Origin: Bacteroidales bacterium
GTDB lineage: Bacteria; Bacteroidota; Bacteroidia; Bacteroidales; P3
Reading direction: 5' to 3'
NCBI GenBank assembly: GCA_017480245.1
Contig: JAFVBA010000004.1
Coordinates: forward strand, 64,011 to 128,010
DNA: 64,000 nt
A program made the translations under genes and the position numbers. Below are positions 49,100 to 58,497 of this stretch, in pieces. How positions within the stretch are numbered: position 1 is the stretch's first letter; each line of letters begins with the position of its first letter. Below the pieces are notes generated by a model. The model was not told where the DNA came from, searched no databases, and worked only from the letters and a program-made list of their open reading frames with translations.

Positions 49100-49704
49100 C
49101 TGAAACTTCTCTACCCGAAAAGCCGGCAGACCCTTCTGAATATCAATCTCCTTTTGCTATAAACGCACTTAATGCCAACAGACTTAAAAAAGAAAATGAG
49201 AAGCCCGAGAAAGCAGTTACATTTTCTATGGATGAAGTCCGTAAGAGCATAAAAATGTTTATTGAAGATATTAGTAATCAAATTGAAGACAAGGATTATT
49301 CAGCAGAAACCTCCTATCAAGACGGTAATACAGAATATCAAGACGAAGACACGGCAGAAGAAAACAATGATTTGAAAATAGACAAAAATCAATTCCTGAT
49401 TAATCTCACTCTTGCCTTATCCAAAGCAGAGATAAAGCCATATAAGGATACTTCTTTCTTAGCTCAGATGTTTGTTGATACACAAGAAAAGAAAGATATT
49501 ATAGATTCTATAAGGAAGAAGCTGACTCAGTTTATTATGAGAAGAACTCATTACCCTCACATGAAATTGGAAGTAATTGCCTTGAATCCTGACGAGAGGA
49601 AAATCACGGCTACAACTCCTGTTGAGCGGTTTAGGGTTCTTATGAAGACAGCTCCTGCTATTAATTTATTGAAAGAGAATTTTAAATGCGAAATAAAATA
49701 TTAG
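49084..49704 (+). CDS. DnaX tau-type C-terminal region (frame -1 relative to gamma)
   Basis: This frame is open from just after a TAA at 49081 to 49704, and continues DnaX after the A10 run with KKNSVTETSLPEKPADP... . The C-terminal part (NQFLINLTLALSKAEIKPYK, TQFIMRRTHYPHMKLEVIAL and FRVLMKTAPAINLLKENF) is the conserved end of Bacteroidota DnaX. An isolated ORF starting at the internal ATG 49228 is unlikely to be an independent gene: it has no promoter and its sequence is the missing tail of DnaX. Confidence 0.8.
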   Translation, partial: KKNSVTETSLPEKPADPSEYQSPFAINALNANRLKKENEKPEKAVTFSMDEVRKSIKMFIEDISNQIEDKDYSAETSYQDGNTEYQDEDTAEENNDLKIDKNQFLINLTLALSKAEIKPYKDTSFLAQMFVDTQEKKDIIDSIRKKLTQFIMRRTHYPHMKLEVIALNPDERKITATTPVERFRVLMKTAPAINLLKENFKCEIKY

Positions 49705-49705
49705 G

Positions 49706-49727
49706 AAAATCCAAAATAACGGATTTT
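49706..49727 (+). terminator. Terminator after dnaX
   Basis: AAAATCC (49706-49712) and GGATTTT (49721-49727) pair perfectly around 8 bases and are followed by TATTC; it starts one base after the tau-frame stop. Its position right behind the tau stop, not the gamma stop, supports the longer product. Confidence 0.6.
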
Positions 49728-49759
49728 TATTCAGTAACATTTTAAAACAACAAACAACT

Positions 49760-50647
49760 ATGAAAAAAGCATACGTATTCCCGGGTCAGGGAGCCCAATT
49801 TATAGGAATGGGTAAAGACCTTTACGAAAGCAACAGCGAATGCAAAGCAATGTTTGAAAAAGCTAATGAAATACTTGGCTTTAATATTACAGAGATTATG
49901 TTTAACGGAACGGAAGATGACCTAAAGCAAACAAAGGTTACACAACCTGCCGTATTCTTGCACTCAGTTATTTTGGCAAATGCTCTTGGTGAGAGTTTCA
50001 AACCTGATATGGTGGCAGGACATTCACTTGGTGAGTTTTCCGCTTTGGTTGCAAGTAAAGCAATGCGCTTTGAAGATGGATTGAAATTGGTATCTATCCG
50101 TGCAAATGCAATGCAGAAAGCCTGCGAAGCCAATCCGAGTACAATGGCTGCTATTATCGGCTTGGAGGATGCGGTAATAGAGGAAGTATGTGCTTCAATT
50201 ACTGATGAGGTTGTAGTTCCTGCCAATTACAATAACCCAGGCCAGTTAGTTATTTCAGGTTCTATGGCAGGAATAGAGAAAGCCTGCGCAATGTTAAAAG
50301 AAAAAGGGGCTAAAAGAGCGCTTCCTTTGAAAGTGGGCGGTGCATTCCATTCACCGTTGATGGAAAGCGCAAGAGTAGAATTGGCAAAAGGAATAGAAGA
50401 AGCAGAAATCTCCGCTCCAGTTTGCCCAATCTATCAAGACGTTAATGCATTGCCGATGACGGATGCCAAACTTATCAAAGAGAATCTAATAAAGCAATTG
50501 ACTTCTCCTGTAAAATGGACGCAGATTGTTAAAAATATGATTGCAGACGGCGCAACCACGTTTATAGAAGTCGGTCCTGGTACAGCACTTCAAGGAATGA
50601 TTAAAAAAGTTTCCGCAGAAGTTGAGTTAATGTCAGCAAGTATCTAA
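49760..50647 (+). CDS. fabD: Malonyl-CoA:ACP transacylase
   Basis: FabD loads malonyl groups on acyl carrier protein for fatty acid synthesis. The 295-residue protein starts AYVFPGQGAQFIGMGKDLYE and has the catalytic serine in MVAGHSLGEFSALVA (GHSLG), the malonyl-selecting Arg in KLVSIRANAMQKA, and the catalytic His in KVGGAFHSPLMESA. Length is normal. It stands alone, between the dnaX terminator and its own terminator. Confidence 0.95.
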   Translation: MKKAYVFPGQGAQFIGMGKDLYESNSECKAMFEKANEILGFNITEIMFNGTEDDLKQTKVTQPAVFLHSVILANALGESFKPDMVAGHSLGEFSALVASKAMRFEDGLKLVSIRANAMQKACEANPSTMAAIIGLEDAVIEEVCASITDEVVVPANYNNPGQLVISGSMAGIEKACAMLKEKGAKRALPLKVGGAFHSPLMESARVELAKGIEEAEISAPVCPIYQDVNALPMTDAKLIKENLIKQLTSPVKWTQIVKNMIADGATTFIEVGPGTALQGMIKKVSAEVELMSASI

Positions 50648-50664
50648 GCGTCAATATAATTCAA

Positions 50665-50698
50665 AAGACTTATAAGTCAATTTAGGCTTATAAGTCTT
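50665..50698 (+). terminator. Terminator of fabD
   Basis: Perfect 12-bp arms (AAGACTTATAAG at 50665-50676, CTTATAAGTCTT at 50687-50698) enclose a 10-base loop and are followed by ATTTTTT, 18 bases after the stop. Confidence 0.85.
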
Positions 50699-50718
50699 AT
50701 TTTTTATAAACTAGTATA

Positions 50719-51450
50719 ATGAAAAAAATAGTTATCATCGGTGCTTCTTCGGGTATGGGGCAAAGATGTGCTGAGATTTTTGCACAAAAAGGTTATAAAG
50801 TTGCAATTGCCGCCCGCAGAGTTGAAAATCTCAAAAATCTTAAGGAAAAATACCCCGATAATATCGTATATCTGCCTATTGACATCACAAAAGAAGATGC
50901 TCCCGACAGATTTAAAGAACTTATTAAGCAAAACGGCGGAATGGATATTTATTTTCATGCCTCGGGTATCGGATTTCATAACGAAGAATTGGATTTTGAA
51001 AAAGAAATTTCCACACTTGAAGTCAATGCATTGGGATTTACCCGTATGATTATCACCGCTTTTAACTATTTTAAGGAAAATAAAATCCACGGACACATAA
51101 CTTGCATTACTTCCATTGCAGGAACGAAAGGTCTTGGGGCTGCTGCGGCTTATTCTTCCACCAAATGTTTTCAAAATACTTATATTGAATGTCTTGACCA
51201 ACTGTCCCGAATGAATAAGTTGGGAATTACTTTTACAGATATCCGCCCAGGATTTGTCAAAACGGCACTTTTGGACAGCAACAGGAATTATCCTTTGCTT
51301 ATGGACGCAGATAAAGTCAGCAAAACAATTGTTAAAGCCATTGAAAACAAAAAACGCAAAAAAGTTATCAATAACCTTTATGCGTTAATCACATTCTTTT
51401 GGTCGCTTATCCCCTCTTGCCTTTGGGTAAGGCTGAAAATCCGGAATTAA
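50719..51450 (+). CDS. Short-chain dehydrogenase/reductase
   Basis: The 243-residue SDR oxidoreductase has the cofactor loop VIIGASSGMGQRCAEIFAQ (TGxxxGxG variant), AIAARR after beta-2 (favouring NADPH), the catalytic Ser-Tyr-Lys set in CITSIAGTKGLGAAAAYSST plus K, and DIRPGFVKTALLD. The C-terminal hydrophobic stretch (LYALITFFWSLIPSCLWVRL) suggests membrane association. The substrate is unknown. Its stop codon shares the bases TTAA with that of the convergent porin gene. Confidence 0.85.
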   Translation: MKKIVIIGASSGMGQRCAEIFAQKGYKVAIAARRVENLKNLKEKYPDNIVYLPIDITKEDAPDRFKELIKQNGGMDIYFHASGIGFHNEELDFEKEISTLEVNALGFTRMIITAFNYFKENKIHGHITCITSIAGTKGLGAAAAYSSTKCFQNTYIECLDQLSRMNKLGITFTDIRPGFVKTALLDSNRNYPLLMDADKVSKTIVKAIENKKRKKVINNLYALITFFWSLIPSCLWVRLKIRN

Positions 51451-52652
51451 AACTCATATTGCAGACGCATTATAAGATGATTGTCTTTGCGGTCGTAGGA
51501 ATATGACGGCATTTTGTCGCTTTTTTCGTTCAAATTCACGTTAAACATTGTTGTAAAGCGCAATCCCTTGGTTATATTCCACTGACAACCTATTCCGAAT
51601 GTCTGATAGGTAATGTCCGTTGAGGAAAGATAGAATTTTTTGTCCGCCTCGGTATTCGGATTCATCAAAGTATATTTCAAAAGCAACCTAAAAGGAGACT
51701 GCCATAGGTCTTGGAAATAATAAATGTAGCCCCCGAAAAACTCTCTTTCTATATTAAAAGGATTAGTTGGGTCATATTCGTTATTATCGGGCGAGCGGAA
51801 AGAATTCACTTGCGAAGGTTGAGTACCTAACACCCATTCCGTCTTTATTTCAGATGAGCCCATTGAAGTAGGGAACTTTATCTGGGCATCCACTCCGTAA
51901 TAAAATCTCGTATTTTTGGTATTTGCTTTCTTATTATACGACCACAGGGAATCGTTTATATAATTAAACCAAACATTACTTGCATTATTCACTTTGCCAT
52001 AATAAACTGACGTACCCACTGCGGCATACACGTTATTAACTTGCGTTGAATATTTCAACCGTCCGACAAAATTCATTTTACCGTCAGGAACTCTGTTGAT
52101 ATTATTGCCGCTAACGAAACCAAAATCAAATCTCAATCCGTTGAAACGCGAATCTTTCGGAGCAATAAGCGATAATTTCAACCCCAAATCCCTATCCAAA
52201 AAGAAAATATTACGCAACAAATCGCAATGTTCCAAAACCTCTTGCTTAGGAGTGGAATACGGCGTTTCCTCTCCGAACCAAATCGTTTGCAAACCTGCAT
52301 TGATTTCAATCCAATCGGCAGGTTTTATGTTTATCATCGCTGCTTTCGGCACTATGCCTCCGTCATTCAAATCCAATTCAAACACTCCTTGGGTTATTCC
52401 CTCGCTGTACGCCAATCTTATGCCGCCGCGCCTAACTCCGTAACGGATAAAATAATCTTTATCCTCCCCGTCCCTGTCAGGATTGTAGAATTGATTAGAA
52501 CCCGTGTTGCTTTTGCCTTGATATTGCAACCATTCAAAATCCGTTTGTATAAATCCGCCGATTTGCAACTTATCTTTAAAACTCTCTTGCGCCTTTGCAG
52601 TAAAATTCAATAACATCGCAAAAGCCAACAATGTAAAAATCTTTCTTTTCAT
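51447..52652 (-). CDS. Outer-membrane porin, OprO/OprP-like
   Basis: The 401-residue protein has a signal peptide (1-21, FTAKAQ) and a 16-strand porin pattern: LQIGGFIQTDFEWLQYQG, YGVRRGGIRLAYSEGITQGV, FELDLNDGGI, AMINIKPADWIEINAGLQTI and a C-terminal LIMRLQYEF ending in Phe, as expected for BAM recognition. WFGEETPYSTPKQEVLEHCD matches the phosphate-selective porin O/P family (porin_O_P). Ion preference cannot be read from the sequence. It has its own promoter at 52678-52707. Confidence 0.85.
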   Translation of the reverse strand: MKRKIFTLLAFAMLLNFTAKAQESFKDKLQIGGFIQTDFEWLQYQGKSNTGSNQFYNPDRDGEDKDYFIRYGVRRGGIRLAYSEGITQGVFELDLNDGGIVPKAAMINIKPADWIEINAGLQTIWFGEETPYSTPKQEVLEHCDLLRNIFFLDRDLGLKLSLIAPKDSRFNGLRFDFGFVSGNNINRVPDGKMNFVGRLKYSTQVNNVYAAVGTSVYYGKVNNASNVWFNYINDSLWSYNKKANTKNTRFYYGVDAQIKFPTSMGSSEIKTEWVLGTQPSQVNSFRSPDNNEYDPTNPFNIEREFFGGYIYYFQDLWQSPFRLLLKYTLMNPNTEADKKFYLSSTDITYQTFGIGCQWNITKGLRFTTMFNVNLNEKSDKMPSYSYDRKDNHLIMRLQYEF

Positions 52653-52677
52653 TATGATGTCTCAAATTTTAAAGGTG

Positions 52678-52707
52678 CAAATTTACAAATTTTTCTCTAT
52701 CTGACAA
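52678..52707 (-). promoter_or_regulatory. Promoter of the porin gene
   Basis: On the minus strand TTG (52707-52705) is followed after 19 bases by TAAATTTG (52685-52678) and CACC. The leader is about 20 bases. Confidence 0.65.
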
Positions 52708-52726
52708 ATGCCCTTTTGGATAATAT

Positions 52727-52898
52727 CGCCGCCTTTGTGTTGTTTTCCGCCGCCCTTTGCGGAAATAATTTGAAAAAAACTCTTTTTTTGATCTAAAAAA
52801 ACTGTTTTTTTGAGAAGAAAAAACTCTTTTTTTTAAATTATTTCCGCAAGGGGCGGCGCAATATTGCGCAAGGGCGGCAGAAAACAACCTAAGGGCAG
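52727..52898. repeat. 22-bp periodic dyad array, family A copy 3
   Basis: Dyads A6-7-CTC/CTG-T7-8 are centred at 52781, 52803 and 52825 (exactly 22 bp). CGCCGCC-TTT units lie at 52727 and 52748, TTTGCGGAAA at 52760, TTTCCGCAAG at 52845, and AAGG units at 52848, 52870 and 52891. This is the most complete copy, near-palindromic over 170 bp. It lies in the divergent gap 52653-53103 between the porin and acyl-CoA synthetase promoters; nothing else is seen there. Confidence 0.9.
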
Positions 52899-53045
52899 TG
52901 AAAAATAGAGAGGATTTTGTATTAAAATAAATAAAATCAAAAAGAATTTGTCTAAACGAAAAAATGATTAGTGAAAATATCGCAAAAGTTAAGGAATTTG
53001 TAACATTTTTTCGCCGCTTAGGGTCTGTAATATCAAAAAATGTTC

Positions 53046-53053
53046 TAATTTTG
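53046..53053 (+). promoter_or_regulatory. Possible -7 box for acyl-CoA synthetase
   Basis: TAATTTTG followed by CAAGC fits the -7 consensus 51 bases before the ATG. No well-placed TTG was found. Confidence 0.4.
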
Positions 53054-53103
53054 CAAGCCTATAATGTTACTAAATGCGGTTTCGCACTGCTAAATAAATA
53101 ATA

Positions 53104-54765
53104 ATGGAAAATAAAAGCTTTATTGCAGATATTGAACAGAGTATTATAAACCATTGGGGACGGCCTGCCCTTAGCGATTACAAATCAGGTCCTATTACAT
53201 TCTCACAAGTCGGAGAGAGAATAGCAAGATTGCATATTCTTTTTGAACAATGCGGCATCAAACAAGGCGACCATATCGCTCTTTGCGGAAGAAACTGCGC
53301 TGCATGGGCTATTTCTTATTTTGCCGTGCTATCTTACGGAGCCGTTGCCGTACCTTTGCTTCACGAATTCAAAGCACAACAGGTTGAACACTTGGTTAAT
53401 CATTCGGATTGCAAACTTGTAATTCTCGGAGACGTGGTTTGGGAAGGTGTAGATGCAGATAATCTGCCAGATGTCAATGCTGTCATTGTTATGCAGGGAT
53501 TTCAATTAGTTCATTGCAAAGATGATAAATACAAACAGGCTTTTGACAATCTTAACAAGTTATTTAAAAAGAAATATCCGCAGGGATTCAGTGTTAAAAA
53601 CGTAAAATACCGCCGCGAAAACCCCGATGACTTAGCTCTTATCAACTATACTTCCGGTACGACCTCTGCTTCCAAAGGTGTTATGATACCTTACCGAGCT
53701 TTAATCGGCAATCAAATCTTTGCCGACAGAGTTCTGCCCCATCTTAACCAGTACAGTAATTCTATTTGTATGCTTCCTATGGCTCACATGTACGGAATGG
53801 CTTTTGAATTGATAACTGAATTCCGTAAAGGCACACATATTCATTTCCTTACACGTGTTCCTTCTCCTAAAATCGTGGCAGAAGCTTTTGCAGAGGTAAA
53901 ACCTGACATTATTATCTCCGTTCCTTTGATTATAGAGAAGATTTACAAAACCAAATTGAAACCTATCTTAGATAAAAGGCTGACAAAGACTCTTTTGCGC
54001 ACGCCTTATATTGACAAGATGTTACTTTCGCGTATTCAAAAGGAATTGCATACTGCTTTCGGGGAGAATTTCTATGAGGTTATCATAGGAGGAGCTGCTC
54101 TTAACTTGGAAGTGGAAGCGTTTTTGAAAAAAGTAGGTTTCCGTTATACAATCGGTTACGGTATGACTGAATGCGCACCGATTATTTGCTATTCCGATTG
54201 GAAAGATACCAAAGTAGGTTCTTGCGGAAAGGCTGTTGAAGAAATGGAAGTGAAGATTGATTCTCCTGACCCTCAGAATATACCGGGTGAAATCTTGACA
54301 CGTGGCATAAACTTAATGCTCGGCTATTACAAAAACGAAGAAGAAACCTCCAAAATAATTATTGATGGTTGGTTGCACACGGGAGATTTGGCTGTGATGG
54401 ATAAAGACGGTTATGTTTTCATCAAAGGAAGAAAGAAAAATATGATTCTTTCGGCTAACGGGCAGAATATCTACCCTGAGGAGATAGAAGACAAACTCAA
54501 CTCAATGGAATACGTCAATGAGGCGTTGGTTATAGAAAGAGAAGGCAAGATAACGGCTCTTATTAATTTAGATCTTGACAAACTTGACAGAGATAAAATT
54601 GACAGAAACAAATTTGACGAAATTTTGGAGCAAATACGTAAAGACACTAACGCAGAATTACCTGCTTACGAGCAGATTGCCCAAATTTTCATTCAAGCCG
54701 AAGAATTTGAGAAGACTCCTAAACGCTCCATCAAACGATATATGTACTCTCACAAAATGCTTTAA
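53104..54765 (+). CDS. AMP-forming acyl-CoA synthetase
   Basis: The 553-residue ANL-superfamily enzyme activates a fatty acid with ATP and coenzyme A. The phosphate loop is NYTSGTTSASKGVMIPYRAL. MLPMAHMYGMAFELITEF, YTIGYGMTECAPII (adenine/motif) and GWLHTGDLAVMDKDGYVFIK (hinge and Asp) follow, with the C-terminal lysine in KTPKRSIKRYMY. It fits the long-chain FadD-like group of Bacteroidota. It stands alone between divergent and convergent neighbours. Confidence 0.9.
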   Translation: MENKSFIADIEQSIINHWGRPALSDYKSGPITFSQVGERIARLHILFEQCGIKQGDHIALCGRNCAAWAISYFAVLSYGAVAVPLLHEFKAQQVEHLVNHSDCKLVILGDVVWEGVDADNLPDVNAVIVMQGFQLVHCKDDKYKQAFDNLNKLFKKKYPQGFSVKNVKYRRENPDDLALINYTSGTTSASKGVMIPYRALIGNQIFADRVLPHLNQYSNSICMLPMAHMYGMAFELITEFRKGTHIHFLTRVPSPKIVAEAFAEVKPDIIISVPLIIEKIYKTKLKPILDKRLTKTLLRTPYIDKMLLSRIQKELHTAFGENFYEVIIGGAALNLEVEAFLKKVGFRYTIGYGMTECAPIICYSDWKDTKVGSCGKAVEEMEVKIDSPDPQNIPGEILTRGINLMLGYYKNEEETSKIIIDGWLHTGDLAVMDKDGYVFIKGRKKNMILSANGQNIYPEEIEDKLNSMEYVNEALVIEREGKITALINLDLDKLDRDKIDRNKFDEILEQIRKDTNAELPAYEQIAQIFIQAEEFEKTPKRSIKRYMYSHKML

Positions 54766-54807
54766 AAATTTAATTAGCCAATACGGAAAATTGAAATTTG
54801 AATATAT

Positions 54808-54853
54808 AAAAATAAGACGGTATTCTTTTGAATTGAAATACCGTCTTATTTTT
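54808..54853. terminator. Bidirectional terminator
   Basis: A perfect 17-bp stem (54808-54824 with 54837-54853) with a 12-base loop lies between convergent stops at 54765 and 54863. Flanking A and T runs give T-tracts in both directions. The stem includes AAGACGGTATT, close to the GACGGT core of family B. Confidence 0.9.
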
Positions 54854-54862
54854 TTCTTCCCG

Positions 54863-56620
54863 TTATTTGCCTTTGAGGATTGACTTGTAAAGTTTTTTGT
54901 CTTTCAATACTTTTACTGCTTGTGCAATGGTTTCGTCATTTTGTTGCACCGCTTTATAATAATACCGTATTCCGTAAAAGTATCTTGCTATCGTGCCTTT
55001 CAGATTGGCTTCAATATATTTATTAGATGAGGCAATGTATTCTTTTTGTTTGATATCCTCCTGCTTAGCCTTCTTTATAATCTCCTCTGTCATACTTTCG
55101 GCGGACATAATCTCCTTGGCGTAATCCTCGTACGAAGTATAAGAATTGTATTTAACGGAATCCTTTTGCAATTCTTTCATATAATTTAACACAATCTCAT
55201 TAACCCACTGCGGTTTTACGCTCTGAGGATTCACACCTTGCTTTTTGGCATAATCTTCAAACTCTTTCATTAAACCAAGTGAAGACCAAGCGCTGTCAAA
55301 TGCCTCATAAGTAGGAAATTTTTTCAAAAACTCTTCCCTATTAGTCTCTACAAAGTTCAAAGAGAACTCGTTAAACAGATTTTTACTGCGCAAATTGATG
55401 TAATAATCGGAAGCGCGCGTAGTATCCAACGGAACAAAAATGTCAGGCATAACACCGCCGCCGCCATATACCGTTCTGCCATTATCTGTCTTGAATTTCA
55501 AATTTTCATCGAACTTAATACTGTCCTTATTCACCAATTCCTTATGTTCGCTTCGTCTTTTAAAATCCTGGTAATAATCTTCCACTCCGTTATCGTATGG
55601 TTTTTGAATGCAACGTCCCGACGGAATATAATATCTTGCGGTCGTAAAACGTATTTGTGAGCCGTCAGTCATATTAAACGGACGCTGAACCAAACCTTTT
55701 CCGAATGTACGTCTGCCAATTATAACTCCTCTGTCCCAATCCTGCACTGCGCCAGAAGTAATCTCCGCAGCTGAGGCTGTATATTCGTCAGTCAGGATAA
55801 CCAATTCGCCTTTCTCCCAAACGCCTTTCTTTGATGATTTCAATTCTTCACGCGGCGATTTCTCGCCTTCAGTATATACTATAAGTTTATCCTTACTCAA
55901 GAATTCATCTACTATCTTCTGTGCAGCCTCAAGGTAACCTCCGCCGTTGGAACGTAAATCAAAGATAAGTTTTTTCATTCCCTGGCTTTTCAAATCCTCA
56001 ACCGCTTTTTGAAATTCCTCATCCGAACTGCTCGCATAACGCCTTAGGGAGATATATCCTATTTCCTCGTCAATCATAAACCAAGTGTCTATACTGTTTA
56101 TAGGAATCTTATCCCTAACGAGATTAAACACTATCTCACCTCTGCCACTGCGTAAAACAGTTATCCTCACTTTTGTTCCTTTTTTCCCTCTCAAATGTTT
56201 AAATATCCAATCTTGATTGATGCTGTCCCCTGTCGCTGCCGTATCATCAACTTTTATTATTTTATCTCCGGGTAACATTCCGACCTTTTCACTCGGACCG
56301 TCGGCAATTACGTCAATCACGTGAATGGTATCATCTTTCAATTGAAAGGTTACCCCAATTCCGATAATGTTTCCTTGCAACGGTTCATTAACTGCCTGAA
56401 CGTCTTTAGCAGCTATGTATGCTGAATGCGGGTCAAGCTCCTTTAACATAGCGATTATACCTTTCTCGGTAATGGATGGCAAATTCAATGTATCAACATA
56501 GAAATTGTCCATCATATACATCAATTGTACTATCTTCTTTGTGGTTTTTGTATCGTCTTTTTGTGCAAAAGATACAACGCTTAGCAACAATACTGCCGTC
56601 AATACTAAATTTCTTTTCAT
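54863..56620 (-). CDS. Exported S41-family C-terminal processing peptidase
   Basis: The 585-residue protease has a signal peptide (1-19, VVSFAQ), a helical segment with ELDPHSAYIAAKDV, a PDZ domain (about 85-165; GIGVTFQLKDDTIHVIDVIA, PSEKVGMLPGDKIIKVDD) and the S41 core: RSNGGGYLEAAQKIVDEFLS, the nucleophile serine in DEYTASAAEITSGAVQD, and the catalytic lysine in GRRTFGKGLVQRP. The active site is therefore complete. The C-terminal 180 residues are helical, longer than in minimal CtpA. It should act in the periplasm on protein C-termini. Confidence 0.92.
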   Translation of the reverse strand: MKRNLVLTAVLLLSVVSFAQKDDTKTTKKIVQLMYMMDNFYVDTLNLPSITEKGIIAMLKELDPHSAYIAAKDVQAVNEPLQGNIIGIGVTFQLKDDTIHVIDVIADGPSEKVGMLPGDKIIKVDDTAATGDSINQDWIFKHLRGKKGTKVRITVLRSGRGEIVFNLVRDKIPINSIDTWFMIDEEIGYISLRRYASSSDEEFQKAVEDLKSQGMKKLIFDLRSNGGGYLEAAQKIVDEFLSKDKLIVYTEGEKSPREELKSSKKGVWEKGELVILTDEYTASAAEITSGAVQDWDRGVIIGRRTFGKGLVQRPFNMTDGSQIRFTTARYYIPSGRCIQKPYDNGVEDYYQDFKRRSEHKELVNKDSIKFDENLKFKTDNGRTVYGGGGVMPDIFVPLDTTRASDYYINLRSKNLFNEFSLNFVETNREEFLKKFPTYEAFDSAWSSLGLMKEFEDYAKKQGVNPQSVKPQWVNEIVLNYMKELQKDSVKYNSYTSYEDYAKEIMSAESMTEEIIKKAKQEDIKQKEYIASSNKYIEANLKGTIARYFYGIRYYYKAVQQNDETIAQAVKVLKDKKLYKSILKGK

Positions 56621-56674
56621 CTTATCAAATTTTACCTTTTTATTAATAAAAATCTCCTAAACAACGTAAAAATA

Positions 56675-56706
56675 TTTTGCCGTATTGTCTTTTTTTTCTA
56701 AATTTG
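56675..56706 (+). promoter_or_regulatory. Promoter of lepB
   Basis: TTTTG (56675-56679) is followed after 19 bases by TAAATTTG (56699-56706) and CACTT. Full consensus match; leader about 30 bases. Confidence 0.68.
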
Positions 56707-56744
56707 CACTTTAATTTGTAATTTTTTTAATAAAAAAGACTGAA

Positions 56745-58478
56745 ATGGATACTTATTTGCTGATACTTGCAATTCAAACCGTATTGGTTTTCATAGGATT
56801 GTGGAAAATATTTTCAAAAGCCGGTTACAAAGGATGGCTGTCACTTGTTCCTTTTTATAATATTTGGATAGCGACAAAGATAATTGACAAAAAATTTTGG
56901 TGGTTTATCTATATGTTGATACCGTTTATCAACGTGTTTGTGGTAATCCTTATCTTTATTGAGTTTGCTAAATGTTTTAATCACCGAGGGCTTGGATTCC
57001 AAATACTTGTTGCGCTGTTCCCGTGGGTAATGCTTCCGCTGATGGGCTTCAACAAGGACGTATATACCAATCCTAAGGACGCACCTGAGTATAAGGTTTC
57101 GGCGGCAAGGGACTGGGCTGACGCAATTATATTTGCCGTTATTGCCGCAACTATAATAAGAAGCATGTTTTTTGAAGCCTACAAAATCCCTTCGTCATCT
57201 ATGGAAAAGAGTTTGCTTGTCGGCGATTTCTTATTCGTAAGCAAGATGGCGTATGGTCCCCGTGTACCGATGACTCCGCTTTCCGTTCCGCTAACTCACC
57301 ACACTGTGCCGTTGATTAACACAAAATCTTACGTTGAATGGATAAAACTGCCTTACCATCGCCTACCTGGTTTCGGTAAAATCAAAAGAGGAGACGCTGT
57401 TGTGTTCAATTTCCCTGACGGCGACACACTTTCAACCGCTTATCAGAGCAATCAAAGTTATTATTCCTTAGTTCGTGAATACGGAAGAGAGAATGTATGG
57501 AACAATAAGGGAAGATTCGGCGATATTATCGCACGTCCGGTTGATAAAAGGGAGAATTTCATTAAGCGTTGCATAGGTTTGCCTGGTGAAACACTAAAGA
57601 TAGAAGACGCAATTGTGTATATAAACGGACAAAAACTGCAATCGCCGAAAGATTTTCAACTTACGTATTACGTTAAAATAAAAGACGGATATTTCTTTAA
57701 CGAAAACGAATTGTTGAATATAGGAGTAAGCAAAGAGGATATGCAATTGATGGGATTTTATTGCTATATGAATTTGACAAAAGGGCAAATCCGCACTCTG
57801 AATGACAATAGATTTATACTAAATATAGAACCATTGAACGTAAATTCAGGAGATTATTCCCTTATTGTTGATGATAATACACCGTTGTACTGTCAGATTT
57901 TATTCCATCCTGAAACGCAGGACGTAAAATCTCTTTTGATGCAGGCAGGAGTTGATACCAATGCAATAAATTCACTTAAGAACTACCCTACTTTGCCGTT
58001 AAGCAGCGAGATTATCGGAAAAATCAAACAGATGGAGTATATTGAGGGCATAGAACCTGTAATTGCAATGAAGGGATTTAAAAACAGAGATTTGTATCCT
58101 TACAATGAGGCATACAATTGGAATATTGATAACTACGGCAGCGTAAAAATTCCGTCAAAAGGAATGAAAATCGCACTGAATGACGAAAACGAGATGTTCT
58201 ATGGTCGTTGCATAAGAATTTTTGAAGGAAACACGCTTGAAAAACAAGGTAACAAATGGCTGTTGAACGGAAAAGAAGCAACGGAATATACATTCAAGAT
58301 GGATTATTATTGGATGATGGGCGACAATAGACACAACAGCGCAGATTCACGTTATTGGGGATTCGTACCTGAAGACCACATTGTCGGCAAAGCGTCATTT
58401 GTTTGGTTATCACTGAATAAAGACCAAAAGGGATTGAAAAAGGTGCGCTGGAAGAAACTTTTCAGAAAGGTTAAATAG
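56745..58478 (+). CDS. lepB: Signal peptidase I, long Bacteroidota form
   Basis: LepB removes signal peptides from exported proteins. The 577-residue protein begins with a membrane region of about three helices (1-110; ILAIQTVLVFIGLWKIF, WWFIYMLIPFINVFVVILIF) and then a further anchor (about 124-142). The catalytic Ser is in YKIPSSSMEKSLLVGDF (about residue 150) and the catalytic Lys in FIKRCIGLPGETL (about 272). GDNRHNSADSRYWGFVPEDH is the C-terminal SPase box. A large periplasmic insertion (about 285-490) separates them, making it far longer than E. coli LepB (324). The next gene, a response regulator, starts 19 bases downstream. Confidence 0.93.
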   Translation: MDTYLLILAIQTVLVFIGLWKIFSKAGYKGWLSLVPFYNIWIATKIIDKKFWWFIYMLIPFINVFVVILIFIEFAKCFNHRGLGFQILVALFPWVMLPLMGFNKDVYTNPKDAPEYKVSAARDWADAIIFAVIAATIIRSMFFEAYKIPSSSMEKSLLVGDFLFVSKMAYGPRVPMTPLSVPLTHHTVPLINTKSYVEWIKLPYHRLPGFGKIKRGDAVVFNFPDGDTLSTAYQSNQSYYSLVREYGRENVWNNKGRFGDIIARPVDKRENFIKRCIGLPGETLKIEDAIVYINGQKLQSPKDFQLTYYVKIKDGYFFNENELLNIGVSKEDMQLMGFYCYMNLTKGQIRTLNDNRFILNIEPLNVNSGDYSLIVDDNTPLYCQILFHPETQDVKSLLMQAGVDTNAINSLKNYPTLPLSSEIIGKIKQMEYIEGIEPVIAMKGFKNRDLYPYNEAYNWNIDNYGSVKIPSKGMKIALNDENEMFYGRCIRIFEGNTLEKQGNKWLLNGKEATEYTFKMDYYWMMGDNRHNSADSRYWGFVPEDHIVGKASFVWLSLNKDQKGLKKVRWKKLFRKVK

Positions 58479-58497
58479 CAAAAAATTTCATTCGTTT

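Noticed and set aside
49228-49704. An independent 158-residue gene after dnaX
   Set aside because: Its frame is open back to the A10 run, lacks a promoter and encodes the known DnaX C-terminal region.
52669-52887. 72-residue minus-strand ORF
   Set aside because: It is a translation of family A copy 3 and runs into the porin promoter.
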